Origin: Loktanella salsilacus
GTDB taxonomy: Bacteria; Pseudomonadota; Alphaproteobacteria; Rhodobacterales; Rhodobacteraceae
Assembly: GCF_900114485.1 (NCBI RefSeq)
Contig: NZ_FOTF01000008.1
Location: 1 to 64,000 of the forward strand
Length of the DNA stretch: 64,000 bases
Direction of reading: 5' to 3'
A program made the position numbers and the translations under genes. The notes below the pieces were generated by a model. That model had not been told where the DNA came from. It searched no databases and was given only the letters and a program-made list of their open reading frames with translations. Positions 45,509 to 54,861 of the stretch are shown in pieces (position 1 is the first letter of the stretch; each line of letters begins with the position of its first letter).

Positions 45509-46140
45509 TGCATCACCTCGTCATCGCCGCCCCGCAGGGCGTATTCAATCAGTGTCATCAAGGTTTCGCGCCGCGTTGACAAGCTTGGTGCCTCTAACAA
45601 CGCCTGTTTATCTTCTGGCGCAAAAGGGCAAAGCATCGAGAGTGAGTTGATCAGCAGCTCGTCCTCGGCGTCGCCCAACTGGTCCCAGTCGGTTTTCAGC
45701 CCTTGGTCGTCAAAGTAACGGCACAGAGCGTTCATAAAGACGTCGCGGGCAAATTCCGGGTCGCGCTCTACTGGGCCAAGGTCGCGGTCAAAGCCGGCCC
45801 AGCTGACGCGGCAGCGGCGGTAAGGCGCGAAACCCTCGACCTCTTCGGTCACGCGGAAACGGGACATGCCGGACAGCGTGATCATATAGCGCCCGTCGTC
45901 GGTTTCATTAAACGCGGTCAAGCGGCCTGCGCAGCCAATGCTGTGCAGCTTGCCGGCCTTTCCCGGCGCGTCATAGGGCTGGATCATCCCGATCAGGCGC
46001 GATGGCGTTTTCATTGCGTCCTCGATCATCGCCAAATAGCGCGGCTCGAAGATGTGCAGCGGCAGCTTGCCACGTGGCAGCAGCAAGGCCCCCGGCAACG
46101 GGAAAACGGGGATGGTGTCTGGAAGGTCTGATATTTTCAT
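45505..46140 (-). CDS. LON N-terminal (substrate-binding) domain protein
   Basis: This 211-residue stand-alone LON-SB domain protein has [30 protein letters not shown] at its N-terminus (about 9-38), [24 protein letters not shown] and a helical C-terminus. It lacks ATPase and protease domains. Such proteins are frequent in proteobacteria; they may recruit substrates but function is not established. It is coupled to the Trm112-like gene and preceded by cnoX on the same strand (30-base gap), a conserved cnoX-LON-trm112 set in relatives as far as I recall. Confidence 0.88.
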   Translation of the reverse strand: MKISDLPDTIPVFPLPGALLLPRGKLPLHIFEPRYLAMIEDAMKTPSRLIGMIQPYDAPGKAGKLHSIGCAGRLTAFNETDDGRYMITLSGMSRFRVTEEVEGFAPYRRCRVSWAGFDRDLGPVERDPEFARDVFMNALCRYFDDQGLKTDWDQLGDAEDELLINSLSMLCPFAPEDKQALLEAPSLSTRRETLMTLIEYALRGGDDEVMQ

Positions 46141-46170
46141 GATGACCTTCCAGTTAGCCCGCGCAACGCA

Positions 46171-47082
46171 TCAGGCAAATATCATCGACGAAAGTTTGCG
46201 CCGCCCTGTCAAAACGATTGGGTCCTTGGCCGGAAGGGCATCGAACACCTTGAAAAGTTGTGTCTTAGCGGCACCGTCATTCCACTCACGATCACGGCGG
46301 AACAGGTCCAGAAGATGATCTACCGCCTCTTGACTGCGGCCCTTGGCGTGCAGGGCAGTCGCAAGGTCTAGGCGCGCCTGGTGGTCGTTCTCGTCAGCGG
46401 CGATGCGCTCTTCCAGTTCGGCCAGCGGGCCAGTGTTAGCAGCCTCACGCAGCAGGGTGATGCGGGCAGCAACAGCCTCTAGTGCGGGGTCGGTGCTGAT
46501 GCCCGCCGGGGCGCCGTTCAAGATCGCCTCTGCCTGATCCACGTCGTCCAACGCAAGGTGGGCGCTGACGAGGCCCGCGTAGGCTGGCGCGCTATTCGGG
46601 TCCTCTTGTAGGATCGCGGCAAAGGTTTCAGCAGCGTCGGCCGCGGCCCCTTCGTCCAGCATTTCCTGCGCGGCCGCGATGGCGTCGGCAAGACCGTTGT
46701 CCGGCTCGCCTGCCAAGGCTGCGGTTTTTTCGACGAAAGCGTCGATTTCAGAGCCCGGCAGCGCGCCTTGGAAGCCATCAACAGGCTTGCCCTGCCAAAA
46801 GGCATAGACAGTCGGGATCGACTGCACCTGCAATTGGCCCGAATAGCTGGGGTTGGCATCGACGTCGATCTTTACCAGCTTCACACGGCCATCAGCCTTG
46901 GTCACAGCAGCCTCGATCGCGGGGCCAAGCGTTTTGCAGGGGCCGCACCAGGGGGCCCAGAAGTCGACGATCACGGGGATCGTCATCGAAGCTTCGACGA
47001 CCTCGGCCATGAATGTCGCGTCTGTGCCGTCGATGATATTCCCCGCTTGGGGGGTGGGGGTCTTGGCGCCGAGCAGTTCCAT
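46171..47082 (-). CDS. cnoX: Thioredoxin-domain co-chaperone CnoX/YbbN-like
   Basis: A 303-residue protein with an N-terminal thioredoxin domain (about 15-120) and a C-terminal TPR-like helical region (about 125-300). The redox motif is intact, W45-C46-G-P-C49, whereas E. coli CnoX has SQHC. So this version should be a real oxidoreductase as well as a holdase, as reported for Caulobacter CnoX. It delivers substrates to GroEL in characterised species. ATG 47082 with GGAGATC before it. Confidence 0.9.
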   Translation of the reverse strand: MELLGAKTPTPQAGNIIDGTDATFMAEVVEASMTIPVIVDFWAPWCGPCKTLGPAIEAAVTKADGRVKLVKIDVDANPSYSGQLQVQSIPTVYAFWQGKPVDGFQGALPGSEIDAFVEKTAALAGEPDNGLADAIAAAQEMLDEGAAADAAETFAAILQEDPNSAPAYAGLVSAHLALDDVDQAEAILNGAPAGISTDPALEAVAARITLLREAANTGPLAELEERIAADENDHQARLDLATALHAKGRSQEAVDHLLDLFRRDREWNDGAAKTQLFKVFDALPAKDPIVLTGRRKLSSMIFA

Positions 47083-47182
47083 GATCGATCTCCTTCATCC
47101 GTTTCGTGACTTATATGTGCCCGCGGGGGCCAAAGGCCAAGGGGGGATTGCCGGCGCAGTGACGGCAGCCTAGCATTTGAGG

Positions 47183-47824
47183 ATGACACAGACCGTTTTG
47201 ACCTTTGGTGACAGCAACACCCACGGCACGCCGCCGATCACGGTGCGCGGCATTTACGCGCGCCACTATGCGTCGACGCGTTGGCCGCAAGTTATGGCCG
47301 CGCAGACCGGCTGCACCTTGATCGAGGAAGGCCTGCCCGGCCGCACTGCCTGCGCCGGAGCCGATCCCGAAATGGGCGCGCATATGGACGGGCATCTGGG
47401 TCTGCGGGTCGCGCTTGAAAGCCACGGACCGATTGATGTGCTGACGATCATGCTGGGCACAAACGATTGCAAAGCGCACTTTGGCCTGACCGCCGAAGGC
47501 ATCACCGCCGGCGTCGCGGGCCTGCTTGCCATTGCCTGCGGCGAGGCGATGCAGACACGGCATAGCGGGTTTAAAGTGCTGCTGATTTGCCCGCCGCCGG
47601 TGCTGGAACAAGGCCCGATCGCGCAGGTGTTTTACGGCGGTGCTGCCAAATCACGCGCGTTGCCGCCGCTTTACGCAGCGCTCGCCAAGAACTGGGGTGT
47701 CGGTTTTCTGAACGCCGGCGAACATATCGAGGTGAGCCAGCAGGACGGCGTTCATTATGATGCCCCAACTCACAAAATCTTAGGTAAAGTCGTTGCCGAA
47801 AACATCGCCAGTCTCGCGCGATAG
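47183..47824 (+). CDS. SGNH/GDSL hydrolase
   Basis: A 213-residue SGNH-fold esterase/lipase. Block I is LTFGDSNTHG with the nucleophile Ser, block III is MLGTNDCK, and block V is QDGVHYDAPTHK with Asp and His. It resembles the TesA/arylesterase type (as in Mycobacterium or Agrobacterium GDSN enzymes) and lacks a signal peptide. The substrate is unknown, likely acyl or aryl esters. ATG 47183 is used; a TTG two codons earlier is possible. Divergent from cnoX. Confidence 0.87.
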   Translation: MTQTVLTFGDSNTHGTPPITVRGIYARHYASTRWPQVMAAQTGCTLIEEGLPGRTACAGADPEMGAHMDGHLGLRVALESHGPIDVLTIMLGTNDCKAHFGLTAEGITAGVAGLLAIACGEAMQTRHSGFKVLLICPPPVLEQGPIAQVFYGGAAKSRALPPLYAALAKNWGVGFLNAGEHIEVSQQDGVHYDAPTHKILGKVVAENIASLAR

Positions 47825-47831
47825 CGCCCCT

Positions 47832-47868
47832 ATTCACCTTGCCGGATAAACTCCCGCCGGAGGCACCT
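47832..47868 (-). repeat. Dispersed 3'-end repeat, copy G
   Basis: Read on the minus strand immediately after the rlmH stop: AGGTGCCTCCGGCGGGAG TTTATCCGGCAAGGTGAAT. Same orientation as rlmH, and almost identical to copy B. Confidence 0.75.
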
Positions 47869-48339
47869 TCACACGCGGTGATAGGGCGACCCGGCAAGGA
47901 TGGACGCGGCGCGATACAATTGCTCTGCCAGCATCACGCGCACCATCATGTGGGGCCAGACCATCTTACCAAAGGACAGCGCCGCATCGGCGCGGTCACG
48001 CAGGGACGGGTCGATGCCGTCAGCGCCGCCGATCACAAAGGCGACGTCTTGGCGGCCTTGGTCACGCCATGTGCCAAGCTGGTTTGCAAAATCGGGGGAA
48101 GACATCACCTTGCCGCGCTCATCCAGCACGCAGAGCAGCGCGCCGTCAGGCACAGCTTTGGCCAGCAGCGGGGCTTCGCCCGCCATGCCGCCGCCTTTGC
48201 GGTCATCGACTTCGATGATTTCCGCCGGGCCAAGCGCAAGCGCACGGCCCGTGCGGTCAAAGCGGGTCAGATAGTCGGTGATCAACGCAGATTCGGGGCC
48301 GCCACGCAGGCGGCCCACGGCGCAGATACGCACGCGCAT
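47869..48339 (-). CDS. rlmH: 23S rRNA (pseudouridine1915-N3)-methyltransferase RlmH
   Basis: RlmH is a SPOUT-fold methyltransferase acting on the assembled ribosome. The 156 residues from ATG 48339 include MRVRICAVGRLR, the trefoil-knot segments LDERGKVMSSPDFA and VAFVIGGADGIDPSLRDRAD, and the C-terminal LAEQLYRAASILAGSPYHR that is diagnostic. Its ATG overlaps the rsfS stop (TGATG). Confidence 0.95.
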   Translation of the reverse strand: MRVRICAVGRLRGGPESALITDYLTRFDRTGRALALGPAEIIEVDDRKGGGMAGEAPLLAKAVPDGALLCVLDERGKVMSSPDFANQLGTWRDQGRQDVAFVIGGADGIDPSLRDRADAALSFGKMVWPHMMVRVMLAEQLYRAASILAGSPYHRV

Positions 48340-48719
48340 CAGGGGGCCTTGGTCGGGTCCATCGCCAGATCGTCCTGTGCACCCGGGGTCCACATTTTTT
48401 CCAGCTGATAGAATTCGCGGACTTCGGGCCGGAACAGGTGAACAATAACGTCGCCGGTGTCGATAAGGACCCAGTCGCCGATATCCTTGCCTTCGATCTT
48501 ACTGATGATGCCGTATTCGTTCTTCAGCTTCTCGGTCAGCTTTTCAGCCATGGCAGAGACTTGGCGGGTGGAACGGCCAGAGCCGATAACCATCCAGTCG
48601 CCCATTTCAGACTTGCCGCGCAGGTTGATTTTCACAACCTCTTCGGCTTTGTCGTCATCTAGCGATTTCAGGATTGCATCAAGCAGCTGGTCGCTGTCGT
48701 AGGAAGCCGCCGCCTTCAC
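48339..48719 (-). CDS. rsfS: Ribosomal silencing factor RsfS
   Basis: RsfS binds uL14 and stops 30S/50S joining in starvation. The conserved domain (LLDAILKSLDDDKAEEVV, GDWMVIGSGRSTRQVSAMAE, GDWVLIDTGDVIVHLF, REFYQLEKMW) is complete. The start is ambiguous. The GTG at 48719 has GGGAG 8 bases upstream, giving 126 residues. A CTG at 48770 lies 7 bases after a perfect GGAGGA, and a TTG exists at 48818. No in-frame ATG is available. Coupled to rlmH. Confidence 0.88.
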   Translation of the reverse strand: MKAAASYDSDQLLDAILKSLDDDKAEEVVKINLRGKSEMGDWMVIGSGRSTRQVSAMAEKLTEKLKNEYGIISKIEGKDIGDWVLIDTGDVIVHLFRPEVREFYQLEKMWTPGAQDDLAMDPTKAP

Positions 48720-48988
48720 AGCGTGGGCTCCCGTGTTGGCAGCGGATGCTGCCGAGGTGGAAAGAGACAGTGCATCGTCCTCCGATGATAGGCACCGGAC
48801 GGGACGGCCCCGGTGCAAGGCCTGATCCGAACGTAGGCCGGATTGGGTGTCATTTCAATGACCGAAGGCCGCGCGCTAGTGTGTCGTCAGGCAAGTGTCA
48901 ACGGCAAAGCGCGCAGATAGCTAGCGAAACGCTGTGGTAGCAGGTTTTACGCGCACTGATCGGCGGAGGCCATTTCTTGCCGTCCGGG

Positions 48989-50395
48989 CTAGTCAGGCAT
49001 CGGTGCCCTGCCCGCATCCGCCGCATCTTCGCGCAGCTGCGATGACGCAGGCCTTGTGCGCAGCTCTGATCCTTCGAGGACTTTCACTTCGCGTTGCGGG
49101 AACGGGATCGAGATGCCGTTGGCGGCAAAAGCATCCCACAGCGCGAGAAAGACGTTTCCGCGGATATTTGTCAGGCCGCCCGTCGGGTCGGAAATCCAAA
49201 AGCGCAGGATATAGTCGACCGAACTGTCACCAAAACCGACGATGTGGCACACGGTCGGCCTGCTTTCCAACACGCGAGGGACGGACATTGCTGCCTCTAT
49301 CGCGATGCGGCGCACGTCGTGGGGGTTATCGCCGTAAGCGGTGCCAAAGTAGATATCGAGCCGGACAAAATCATTCGAATGGGACCAGTTGACCACTTGG
49401 CCGGTGATCAGATCCTCGTTCGGGATCAGGTATTCTTTGCCGTCGCGGGTCGTGATGCTGACATAGCGCGCCCCCAGCGAATTGATCCAGCCGAAGGTAT
49501 CGCCAAGGCTGATGACATCGCCGGGCTTGATCGATTTATCCAGCAGCAGGATGATGCCCGACACAAGGTTCGACACTACCTTTTGTAAACCAAAGCCAAG
49601 GCCAACGCCGATGGCACCGGACAGAACAGCAAGGCCGGTCAGGTCGATACCGATGGTCTTCAGGCCAATGAAGACAGCCATGCCATAGAACAGCAACTGC
49701 ATCGCTTTGACGGCCAGCACTTGCATGGATGGGCTGATATCTGCGTTGCCCGTGATCCGGCTGCGCACGGTATGCGACATAAAGCGGGCCGCGAACCACA
49801 ACACGCCAAGGATCAGGATTGCCTGCACGACCAGCAGCACTGAAATCCGCATGGTACCGATGGAAAACGCAATATTATCCATCAGGTTGGTGAAGGTATC
49901 GGTCTGCCCAAGGATCGACAGCGTCACCCAGACCCAAGCGCCATAGCGCACGGCCTTGCGCAGGATCGGATTGCCGATCAGCCGCGTTGTCAGCGCCACG
50001 ACCAGCCAAGCGGTCGCTAGATTGGCGATGATCGACAGCTGATAGCTGCGACTGTTCCACGTCAGATCGCGCATGACGATCACGACCAGCCAAATCATGC
50101 CAACGAACAAGATCCCCCGCAGGCGTTTATGCAGCACAACAAGCCAACGGATGCGCCACATCGGCCAGCCTTCGCGGGCGCGCATCCATGCATGCAGACG
50201 CGGGGCCAGCACCATTTTCAAAAGCTGCGCCACCAGCAGTACGGCCAAGGCAATAAGCAGCTGATAGCCGACCCAAGGCCGCCACAGCGTCATCACGTAG
50301 GATTCAACCGACCCGATGATCCCCTGCCACAGGCCTAGCACATCGCCCAGCGGCGCGCTTACGCTAGTGTTCAGCAGGTCATCGTGAAGCGCCAT
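48989..50395 (-). CDS. MscS-family mechanosensitive ion channel
   Basis: This 468-residue membrane channel has about six predicted transmembrane segments. The pore helix and MscS fold follow: LAVLSGAIGVGLGFGLQKVVSNLVSGI (about 235-260), the beta domain LDKSIKPGDVISLGDTFGWINSLGARYVSITTRDGKEYLIPNE, and a C-terminal alpha/beta domain. It is larger than E. coli MscS, similar to YbdG/YnaI-like channels. ATG 50395 has AAGGGATGG upstream. Single gene. Confidence 0.9.
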   Translation of the reverse strand: MALHDDLLNTSVSAPLGDVLGLWQGIIGSVESYVMTLWRPWVGYQLLIALAVLLVAQLLKMVLAPRLHAWMRAREGWPMWRIRWLVVLHKRLRGILFVGMIWLVVIVMRDLTWNSRSYQLSIIANLATAWLVVALTTRLIGNPILRKAVRYGAWVWVTLSILGQTDTFTNLMDNIAFSIGTMRISVLLVVQAILILGVLWFAARFMSHTVRSRITGNADISPSMQVLAVKAMQLLFYGMAVFIGLKTIGIDLTGLAVLSGAIGVGLGFGLQKVVSNLVSGIILLLDKSIKPGDVISLGDTFGWINSLGARYVSITTRDGKEYLIPNEDLITGQVVNWSHSNDFVRLDIYFGTAYGDNPHDVRRIAIEAAMSVPRVLESRPTVCHIVGFGDSSVDYILRFWISDPTGGLTNIRGNVFLALWDAFAANGISIPFPQREVKVLEGSELRTRPASSQLREDAADAGRAPMPD

Positions 50396-50557
50396 TGATC
50401 CATCCCTTGTTGCAGACAAGATGGCACATTGGTTTCGCCCGTCACACCCAAAACGCACGATACCATGTCCAAACACCGCCATTGCGGCATTCCCAACAGA
50501 CCCTTGCGGCAAATGACGCAGAGGTATATCTGAGCGCGTATGACACCAGTTTTTGAC

Positions 50558-50654
50558 ATGGATGATCGCGCACGGCTGCCTTGGCGGTTTTTTGGCGCGA
50601 CCTGCACGATCCTCGCTCATCTATGATGCGCGCGGCGCTTTTGCGCCCGCATCA
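50558..50654 (+). promoter_or_regulatory. leuC leader region with hairpin and possible short leader peptide
   Basis: The 300 bases between mscS and leuC hold a hairpin at 50624-50654: TGATGCG, bulge CGC, GGCGC, loop TTTT, GCGCC, CGCATCA. An ATG at 50558 encodes a 22-residue frame (MDDRARLPWRFFGATCTILAHL) whose stop codon lies in the hairpin's 5' arm. The frame is not leucine-rich (three Leu codons). Attenuation is possible but unproven; no T-run follows the hairpin. Confidence 0.4.
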
Positions 50655-50695
50655 TGTCTACCCATCCACGACACCTTTTATACGGGAGAGGACAT

Positions 50696-52099
50696 ATGTC
50701 CCCCAAGACGCTTTACGATAAAATCTGGGATGCCCACGTCGCCCATGAAGCCGAAGACGGCACCTGCCTTTTGTACATCGACCGCCATCTGGTCCACGAA
50801 GTGACCAGCCCGCAGGCCTTTGAAGGTCTGCGCATGACGGGTCGCACCGTGCACGATCCGGCCAAGACCATCGCCGTACCGGACCATAACGTGCCGACCA
50901 CGCTGGATCGCGCCAATGCGGCCACGATGACCGAAGACAGCCGCATTCAGGTTGAGGCGCTTGATACCAACGCCAAAGAATTCGGCATCCACTATTACCC
51001 CGTGTCTGACGTCCGTCAGGGCATCGTGCACATCGTCGGCCCAGAGCAAGGCTGGACCCTGCCCGGCATGACCGTTGTTTGCGGTGACAGCCACACGGCG
51101 ACTCACGGTGCATTCGGCTCTCTGGCCCACGGGATCGGCACGTCGGAAGTGGAACACGTGCTGGCCACCCAGACGCTGATCCAGAAGAAGTCCAAGAACA
51201 TGAAGGTCGAGATCACGGGCAAGCTGCGCCCGGGCGTCACGGCCAAGGACATCACCATGTCCGTCATCGGCGTCACCGGCACCGCTGGCGGCACCGGCTA
51301 TGTCATCGAATATTGCGGCGAAGCGATCCGCGATCTGTCGATGGAAGGCCGCATGACCGTCTGCAACATGGCGATTGAAGGCGGCGCGCGCGCTGGCCTG
51401 ATCGCACCGGACGAAAAGACCTATGCCTATTGCAACGGCCGCCCGCATGCCCCCAAGGGCGCGCAGTGGGAAGCCGCGCTGACATGGTGGAAGACGCTTT
51501 ATTCCGATGACGACGCGCATTGGGACAAGGTTGTCACGCTCAAGGGCGAAGACATCGCGCCGTCCGTCACTTGGGGCACTTCGCCCGAAGACGTTCTGCC
51601 GATCACGGCAACCGTGCCTGCCGCCAGCGACTTTAAGGGTGGCAAGGTCGATGCAGCCCAGCGGTCCATCGAGTATATGGGCCTGACAGCGGGCATGCCG
51701 CTGACCGATATCAAGATCGACACCGTGTTCATCGGGTCCTGCACCAACGGCCGCATCGAAGATCTGCGCGCCGCTGCTGCGATCCTGAAGGGCAAGAAAA
51801 TCGCCGTGACCCGCGCAATGGTCGTGCCGGGTTCGGGTCTGGTCCGTGCGCAGGCTGAAGAAGAAGGTCTGGCGCAGATCTTTATCGATGCTGGCTTTGA
51901 ATGGCGCATGGCGGGTTGTTCCATGTGTCTGGCGATGAACCCCGACCAGTTGGCGCCGGGCGAGCGTTGCGCAGCGACGTCCAACCGCAACTTTGAAGGC
52001 CGTCAGGGCCGGGGTGGTCGCACCCACCTGATGTCACCTGCGATGGCTGCTGCCGCCGCGATCACTGGCCACCTCACTGACGTTCGGGAGATGATGTAA
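50696..52099 (+). CDS. leuC: 3-isopropylmalate dehydratase large subunit
   Basis: LeuC with LeuD isomerises 2- to 3-isopropylmalate in leucine synthesis, using a [4Fe-4S] cluster. From ATG 50696 (GGGAGAGG upstream) it has 467 residues. Visible are [35 protein letters not shown], and the cluster cysteines in [13 protein letters not shown] and [12 protein letters not shown]. The stop overlaps the leuD ATG (TAATG). The long minus-strand frame across it is a shadow. Confidence 0.96.
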   Translation: MSPKTLYDKIWDAHVAHEAEDGTCLLYIDRHLVHEVTSPQAFEGLRMTGRTVHDPAKTIAVPDHNVPTTLDRANAATMTEDSRIQVEALDTNAKEFGIHYYPVSDVRQGIVHIVGPEQGWTLPGMTVVCGDSHTATHGAFGSLAHGIGTSEVEHVLATQTLIQKKSKNMKVEITGKLRPGVTAKDITMSVIGVTGTAGGTGYVIEYCGEAIRDLSMEGRMTVCNMAIEGGARAGLIAPDEKTYAYCNGRPHAPKGAQWEAALTWWKTLYSDDDAHWDKVVTLKGEDIAPSVTWGTSPEDVLPITATVPAASDFKGGKVDAAQRSIEYMGLTAGMPLTDIKIDTVFIGSCTNGRIEDLRAAAAILKGKKIAVTRAMVVPGSGLVRAQAEEEGLAQIFIDAGFEWRMAGCSMCLAMNPDQLAPGERCAATSNRNFEGRQGRGGRTHLMSPAMAAAAAITGHLTDVREMM

Positions 52100-52704
52100 T
52101 GGATAAGTTCGACAAACTGAGCGGCATCGCGGCCCCTCTGCCCCTGATCAACATCGACACCGATATGATCATCCCCAAGCAGTTCCTGAAGACCATCAAA
52201 CGGTCTGGCTTGGGCGTGAACCTGTTCGACGAGATGCGCTATGACGACGACCGCAACGAAATCCCGACCTTCGTGCTGAACAAGCCGCAGTACCGGGATG
52301 CGGAAATCCTTGTGGCGGGCGACAACTTTGGTTGCGGATCGTCGCGGGAACATGCGCCTTGGGCGATCAAGGATTTTGGCATCCGCTGCGTGATCGCGCC
52401 CAGCTATGCCGACATCTTTTACAGCAACTGCTTTAAGAACGGCATCCTGCCAATTGCGCTGCCGCAAGAGCAGGTCGATGTGCTGATGAAGGACGCCGAG
52501 AAAGGGTCCAACGCCCGGATCGAAGTTGATCTGGAAGCGCAAACCATCACGTCGTCCGATGGCGAAGTGTTCAATTTCGAAGTCGACAGCTTTAAAAAGC
52601 ATTGCCTGATGAACGGCTTGGACGACATCGGCCTGACCTTGGAAAAGGCCTCGTCGATCGAATCCTTCGAAGCGCAGGCTGCGACGGCCCGTCCCTGGGT
52701 CTAA
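52099..52704 (+). CDS. leuD: 3-isopropylmalate dehydratase small subunit
   Basis: LeuD is the swivelling small subunit of isopropylmalate isomerase. Its 201 residues contain [16 protein letters not shown] (about 18-33), the substrate loop [16 protein letters not shown] (about 75-90) and [22 protein letters not shown]. It starts on the leuC stop. A strong terminator follows, so leuCD is separable from the downstream genes. Confidence 0.96.
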   Translation: MDKFDKLSGIAAPLPLINIDTDMIIPKQFLKTIKRSGLGVNLFDEMRYDDDRNEIPTFVLNKPQYRDAEILVAGDNFGCGSSREHAPWAIKDFGIRCVIAPSYADIFYSNCFKNGILPIALPQEQVDVLMKDAEKGSNARIEVDLEAQTITSSDGEVFNFEVDSFKKHCLMNGLDDIGLTLEKASSIESFEAQAATARPWV

Positions 52705-52730
52705 GACCCCCCAAAGTTTTTAACACTGCC

Positions 52731-52763
52731 ATATGGGGCCGGAGCGATCCGGCCCCATATTTT
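52731..52763 (+). terminator. Rho-independent terminator after leuCD
   Basis: 13-bp perfect stem ATATGGGGCCGGA / TCCGGCCCCATAT with a GCGA loop and TTT, 27 bases after the leuD stop. Confidence 0.88.
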
Positions 52764-52897
52764 GTGCCCGCTTCTAGCCTGCCCAAAGTTAAACCAGAAA
52801 AGGTTGCAAAGCCGCACCACCCTCGCCGCAAAAATGCCATGCATATTTACCGATAATTAACAGGTAGTTGCGAAGTGATCTGAATCGGGGCAAAATA

Positions 52898-53836
52898 ATG
52901 GCAATAAAGAGGCAGCCCGCGACACAATCACGGGGAAAGAACGGGACAAAGTTGCGGCATCGTATCGCAGCTGCCCGGGCAGAGGACGTTATGGCAGTAC
53001 ATTCGACCCTCCCGGCAGCGGGAATGCGGGCGCTTTGCGTGGTCGCGCTCATATCCCTTCCATCAATATTGCTGCCTATGCAAAGCCAGGATGGCCTACA
53101 AATCGTTGCCCTTGTCGCGATTTTTGCCGCAATCTTTACCTTTGTTGAATATTCCGTCGCTAGTCCCAGCTTTATCGAATTTCGCAGTGCGCCGCCGTTC
53201 AACCGGCTGCGGTTTATCGCACTGTTTACCACCGTGCTGGTGCTGTCGCTAATCATGCGCGGGTTCGAGGCACCGTCGACCCTGACACGGTTGATGCAGC
53301 TGTTGGGTGAACGCATTGGCGGATCGCTGGATTTCCCGTTTTCGCCTGTGCGCTTGATGGTATTAATGATGCCCGAAGGCACGGAAAGCCGCGTGCTTTA
53401 CCTGATCTCGATCACCGCCGGGTTGGCCTACCTGGTGTCGCTGCTGTCCATCGCCACCTTTGGTGTGCTGCTGCGGTTTCATCATTGGCCCCGGCGTAGC
53501 GGTTCGTTCAATGTTTGGGTCAACCTGCCGATGTTCGACCCCACAACTGGCGGCGACGTCGTGAAGCGGCTGAACCGCGATAGCCAAATCAATCTGATCC
53601 TTGGCTTTTTGCTGCCCTTCGTATTTCCTGCGCTGGGTAAGGCGGTGTCGCTTCTTTTCACGCCGATTGTCGTGAACGACCCGCAAACTCTGATCTGGAT
53701 GGTTGCCGCATGGGCCTTTCTTCCGGCGAGTCTGTTGATGCGGGGCATTGCCTTGTCGCGTGTGGCGCAGATGATCCACGTGCAGCGCAAGCGCGAATAC
53801 GCCCGCGCTGCGGCAGAGGGTTTGTTGCCGGTCTGA
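52898..53836 (+). CDS. Conserved membrane protein of the leu cluster, function unknown
   Basis: A 312-residue protein from ATG 52898. After a basic, probably cytoplasmic N-terminus (about 1-45; KRQPATQSRGKNGTKLRHR) come about five or six hydrophobic segments (near 48-70, 75-95, 112-130, 170-200, 230-255, 270-295). A charged C-terminal tail follows. No enzymatic motif was recognised. The upstream spacer is AT-richer (ATAATTAACAGG) and may hold a promoter. The gene sits between leuD and leuB together with the EEP-fold gene, an order I recall from related genomes. Its 3' end is overlapped by the next frame. Confidence 0.72.
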   Translation: MAIKRQPATQSRGKNGTKLRHRIAAARAEDVMAVHSTLPAAGMRALCVVALISLPSILLPMQSQDGLQIVALVAIFAAIFTFVEYSVASPSFIEFRSAPPFNRLRFIALFTTVLVLSLIMRGFEAPSTLTRLMQLLGERIGGSLDFPFSPVRLMVLMMPEGTESRVLYLISITAGLAYLVSLLSIATFGVLLRFHHWPRRSGSFNVWVNLPMFDPTTGGDVVKRLNRDSQINLILGFLLPFVFPALGKAVSLLFTPIVVNDPQTLIWMVAAWAFLPASLLMRGIALSRVAQMIHVQRKREYARAAAEGLLPV

Positions 53837-54861
53837 TTTGCGCGCTGCTGGCCGGGCAGGTCAGCGCACAAGACATTCGCATCGCCACCTTTGCCGCACC
53901 TTTGGGACGCAAGGGCCCCGGCCTGTTGCTGCGCGATCTGGGCCGGGCGGACGATCAGATTGATGCGGTTGCCGCCATTGTGGCGCAGGTTGCCCCCGAT
54001 ATTTTGCTTTTGACCGATGTCGATTACGACCGGGACGGGCTTGCGACGCAGGCCTTGGCAGACCGGATGGGGTTTGCGCATAGCTTTGCATTGCTGCCGA
54101 ACGCGGGCATGGCGACCGGTCTTGATCTGGACGGCAATGGCCGTGTGGGCGAGGCGCGCGATGCGCAGGGGTACGGCCTATTCAGCGGCGATAGCGGCAT
54201 GGCTTTGATTTCGCGCTGGCCGATTAATGCGGATGCCGTACAGGATTTGTCACCACTGCTGTGGCGCGATCTGCCTTGGGCGACGCTGCCGAACGGTCCG
54301 CTGTGGACCGATGAAATCGCAAACATTCAGCGGCTGTCCACGACGGGGCATTGGATCGTGCCAGTGCAAACGCCGTATGGTCCCGTCACCGTCATGGCAT
54401 TCTCCGCGACGCCGCCTGTGTTTGACGGGCCAGAGGATCGCAATGGTTTGCGCAATCGGGACGAGCTGCTGCTGTGGGCGCACGCGCTGGACGGTGATTT
54501 CGGCGCTTCGCCGCAGGATTATGTCATTGCGGGCAATGCCAACCTTGACCCCATGGACGGCGATGGATTGCGGGGTGCGATGGCCGCGATGCTGGCCGAT
54601 CCGCGCCTGACGGACCCCCTGCCCCGCAGCAACGGCGGCCTTGCGGCGGCTGACGCCGAACATACCGGCGATCCGGCGCTGGATACAGCCGATTGGCCCG
54701 ACGGCGCGCCGGGGAACCTGCGGGTGAGCTATGTGCTGCCTGCAGCGACGTGGACTGTGACGGGATCGGGTGTGTTTTGGCCCCCGCCGGATGACCCAAA
54801 TGCCAAGATAGCAGAGGTCGCTGGCCCGCACCGGCTGGTCTGGGTCGACCTGCGCCGATAG
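53710..54861 (+). CDS. Secreted EEP-fold (endonuclease/exonuclease/phosphatase) protein, probably inactive
   Basis: The frame encodes an EEP-superfamily protein behind a signal-like stretch ([17 protein letters not shown]). The only in-frame ATG, at 53710, forces a 127-base overlap with the previous gene; a non-standard start near 53820 would fit the signal peptide better. Conserved blocks are [35 protein letters not shown] and LDTADWP...[10 protein letters not shown]. Compared with the active EEP set (N, E, H, GDxN, D-H), it reads TFAAPL, LLTDVD, FSATPP, GNANLDP and GPHRL, so most catalytic residues are replaced. Probably a periplasmic pseudoenzyme. Confidence 0.75.
   Translation: MGLSSGESVDAGHCLVACGADDPRAAQARIRPRCGRGFVAGLICALLAGQVSAQDIRIATFAAPLGRKGPGLLLRDLGRADDQIDAVAAIVAQVAPDILLLTDVDYDRDGLATQALADRMGFAHSFALLPNAGMATGLDLDGNGRVGEARDAQGYGLFSGDSGMALISRWPINADAVQDLSPLLWRDLPWATLPNGPLWTDEIANIQRLSTTGHWIVPVQTPYGPVTVMAFSATPPVFDGPEDRNGLRNRDELLLWAHALDGDFGASPQDYVIAGNANLDPMDGDGLRGAMAAMLADPRLTDPLPRSNGGLAAADAEHTGDPALDTADWPDGAPGNLRVSYVLPAATWTVTGSGVFWPPPDDPNAKIAEVAGPHRLVWVDLRR

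Noticed and set aside
50678-52027. Minus-strand frame of 449 codons over leuC
   Set aside because: Shadow of leuC; the + strand has all catalytic motifs.
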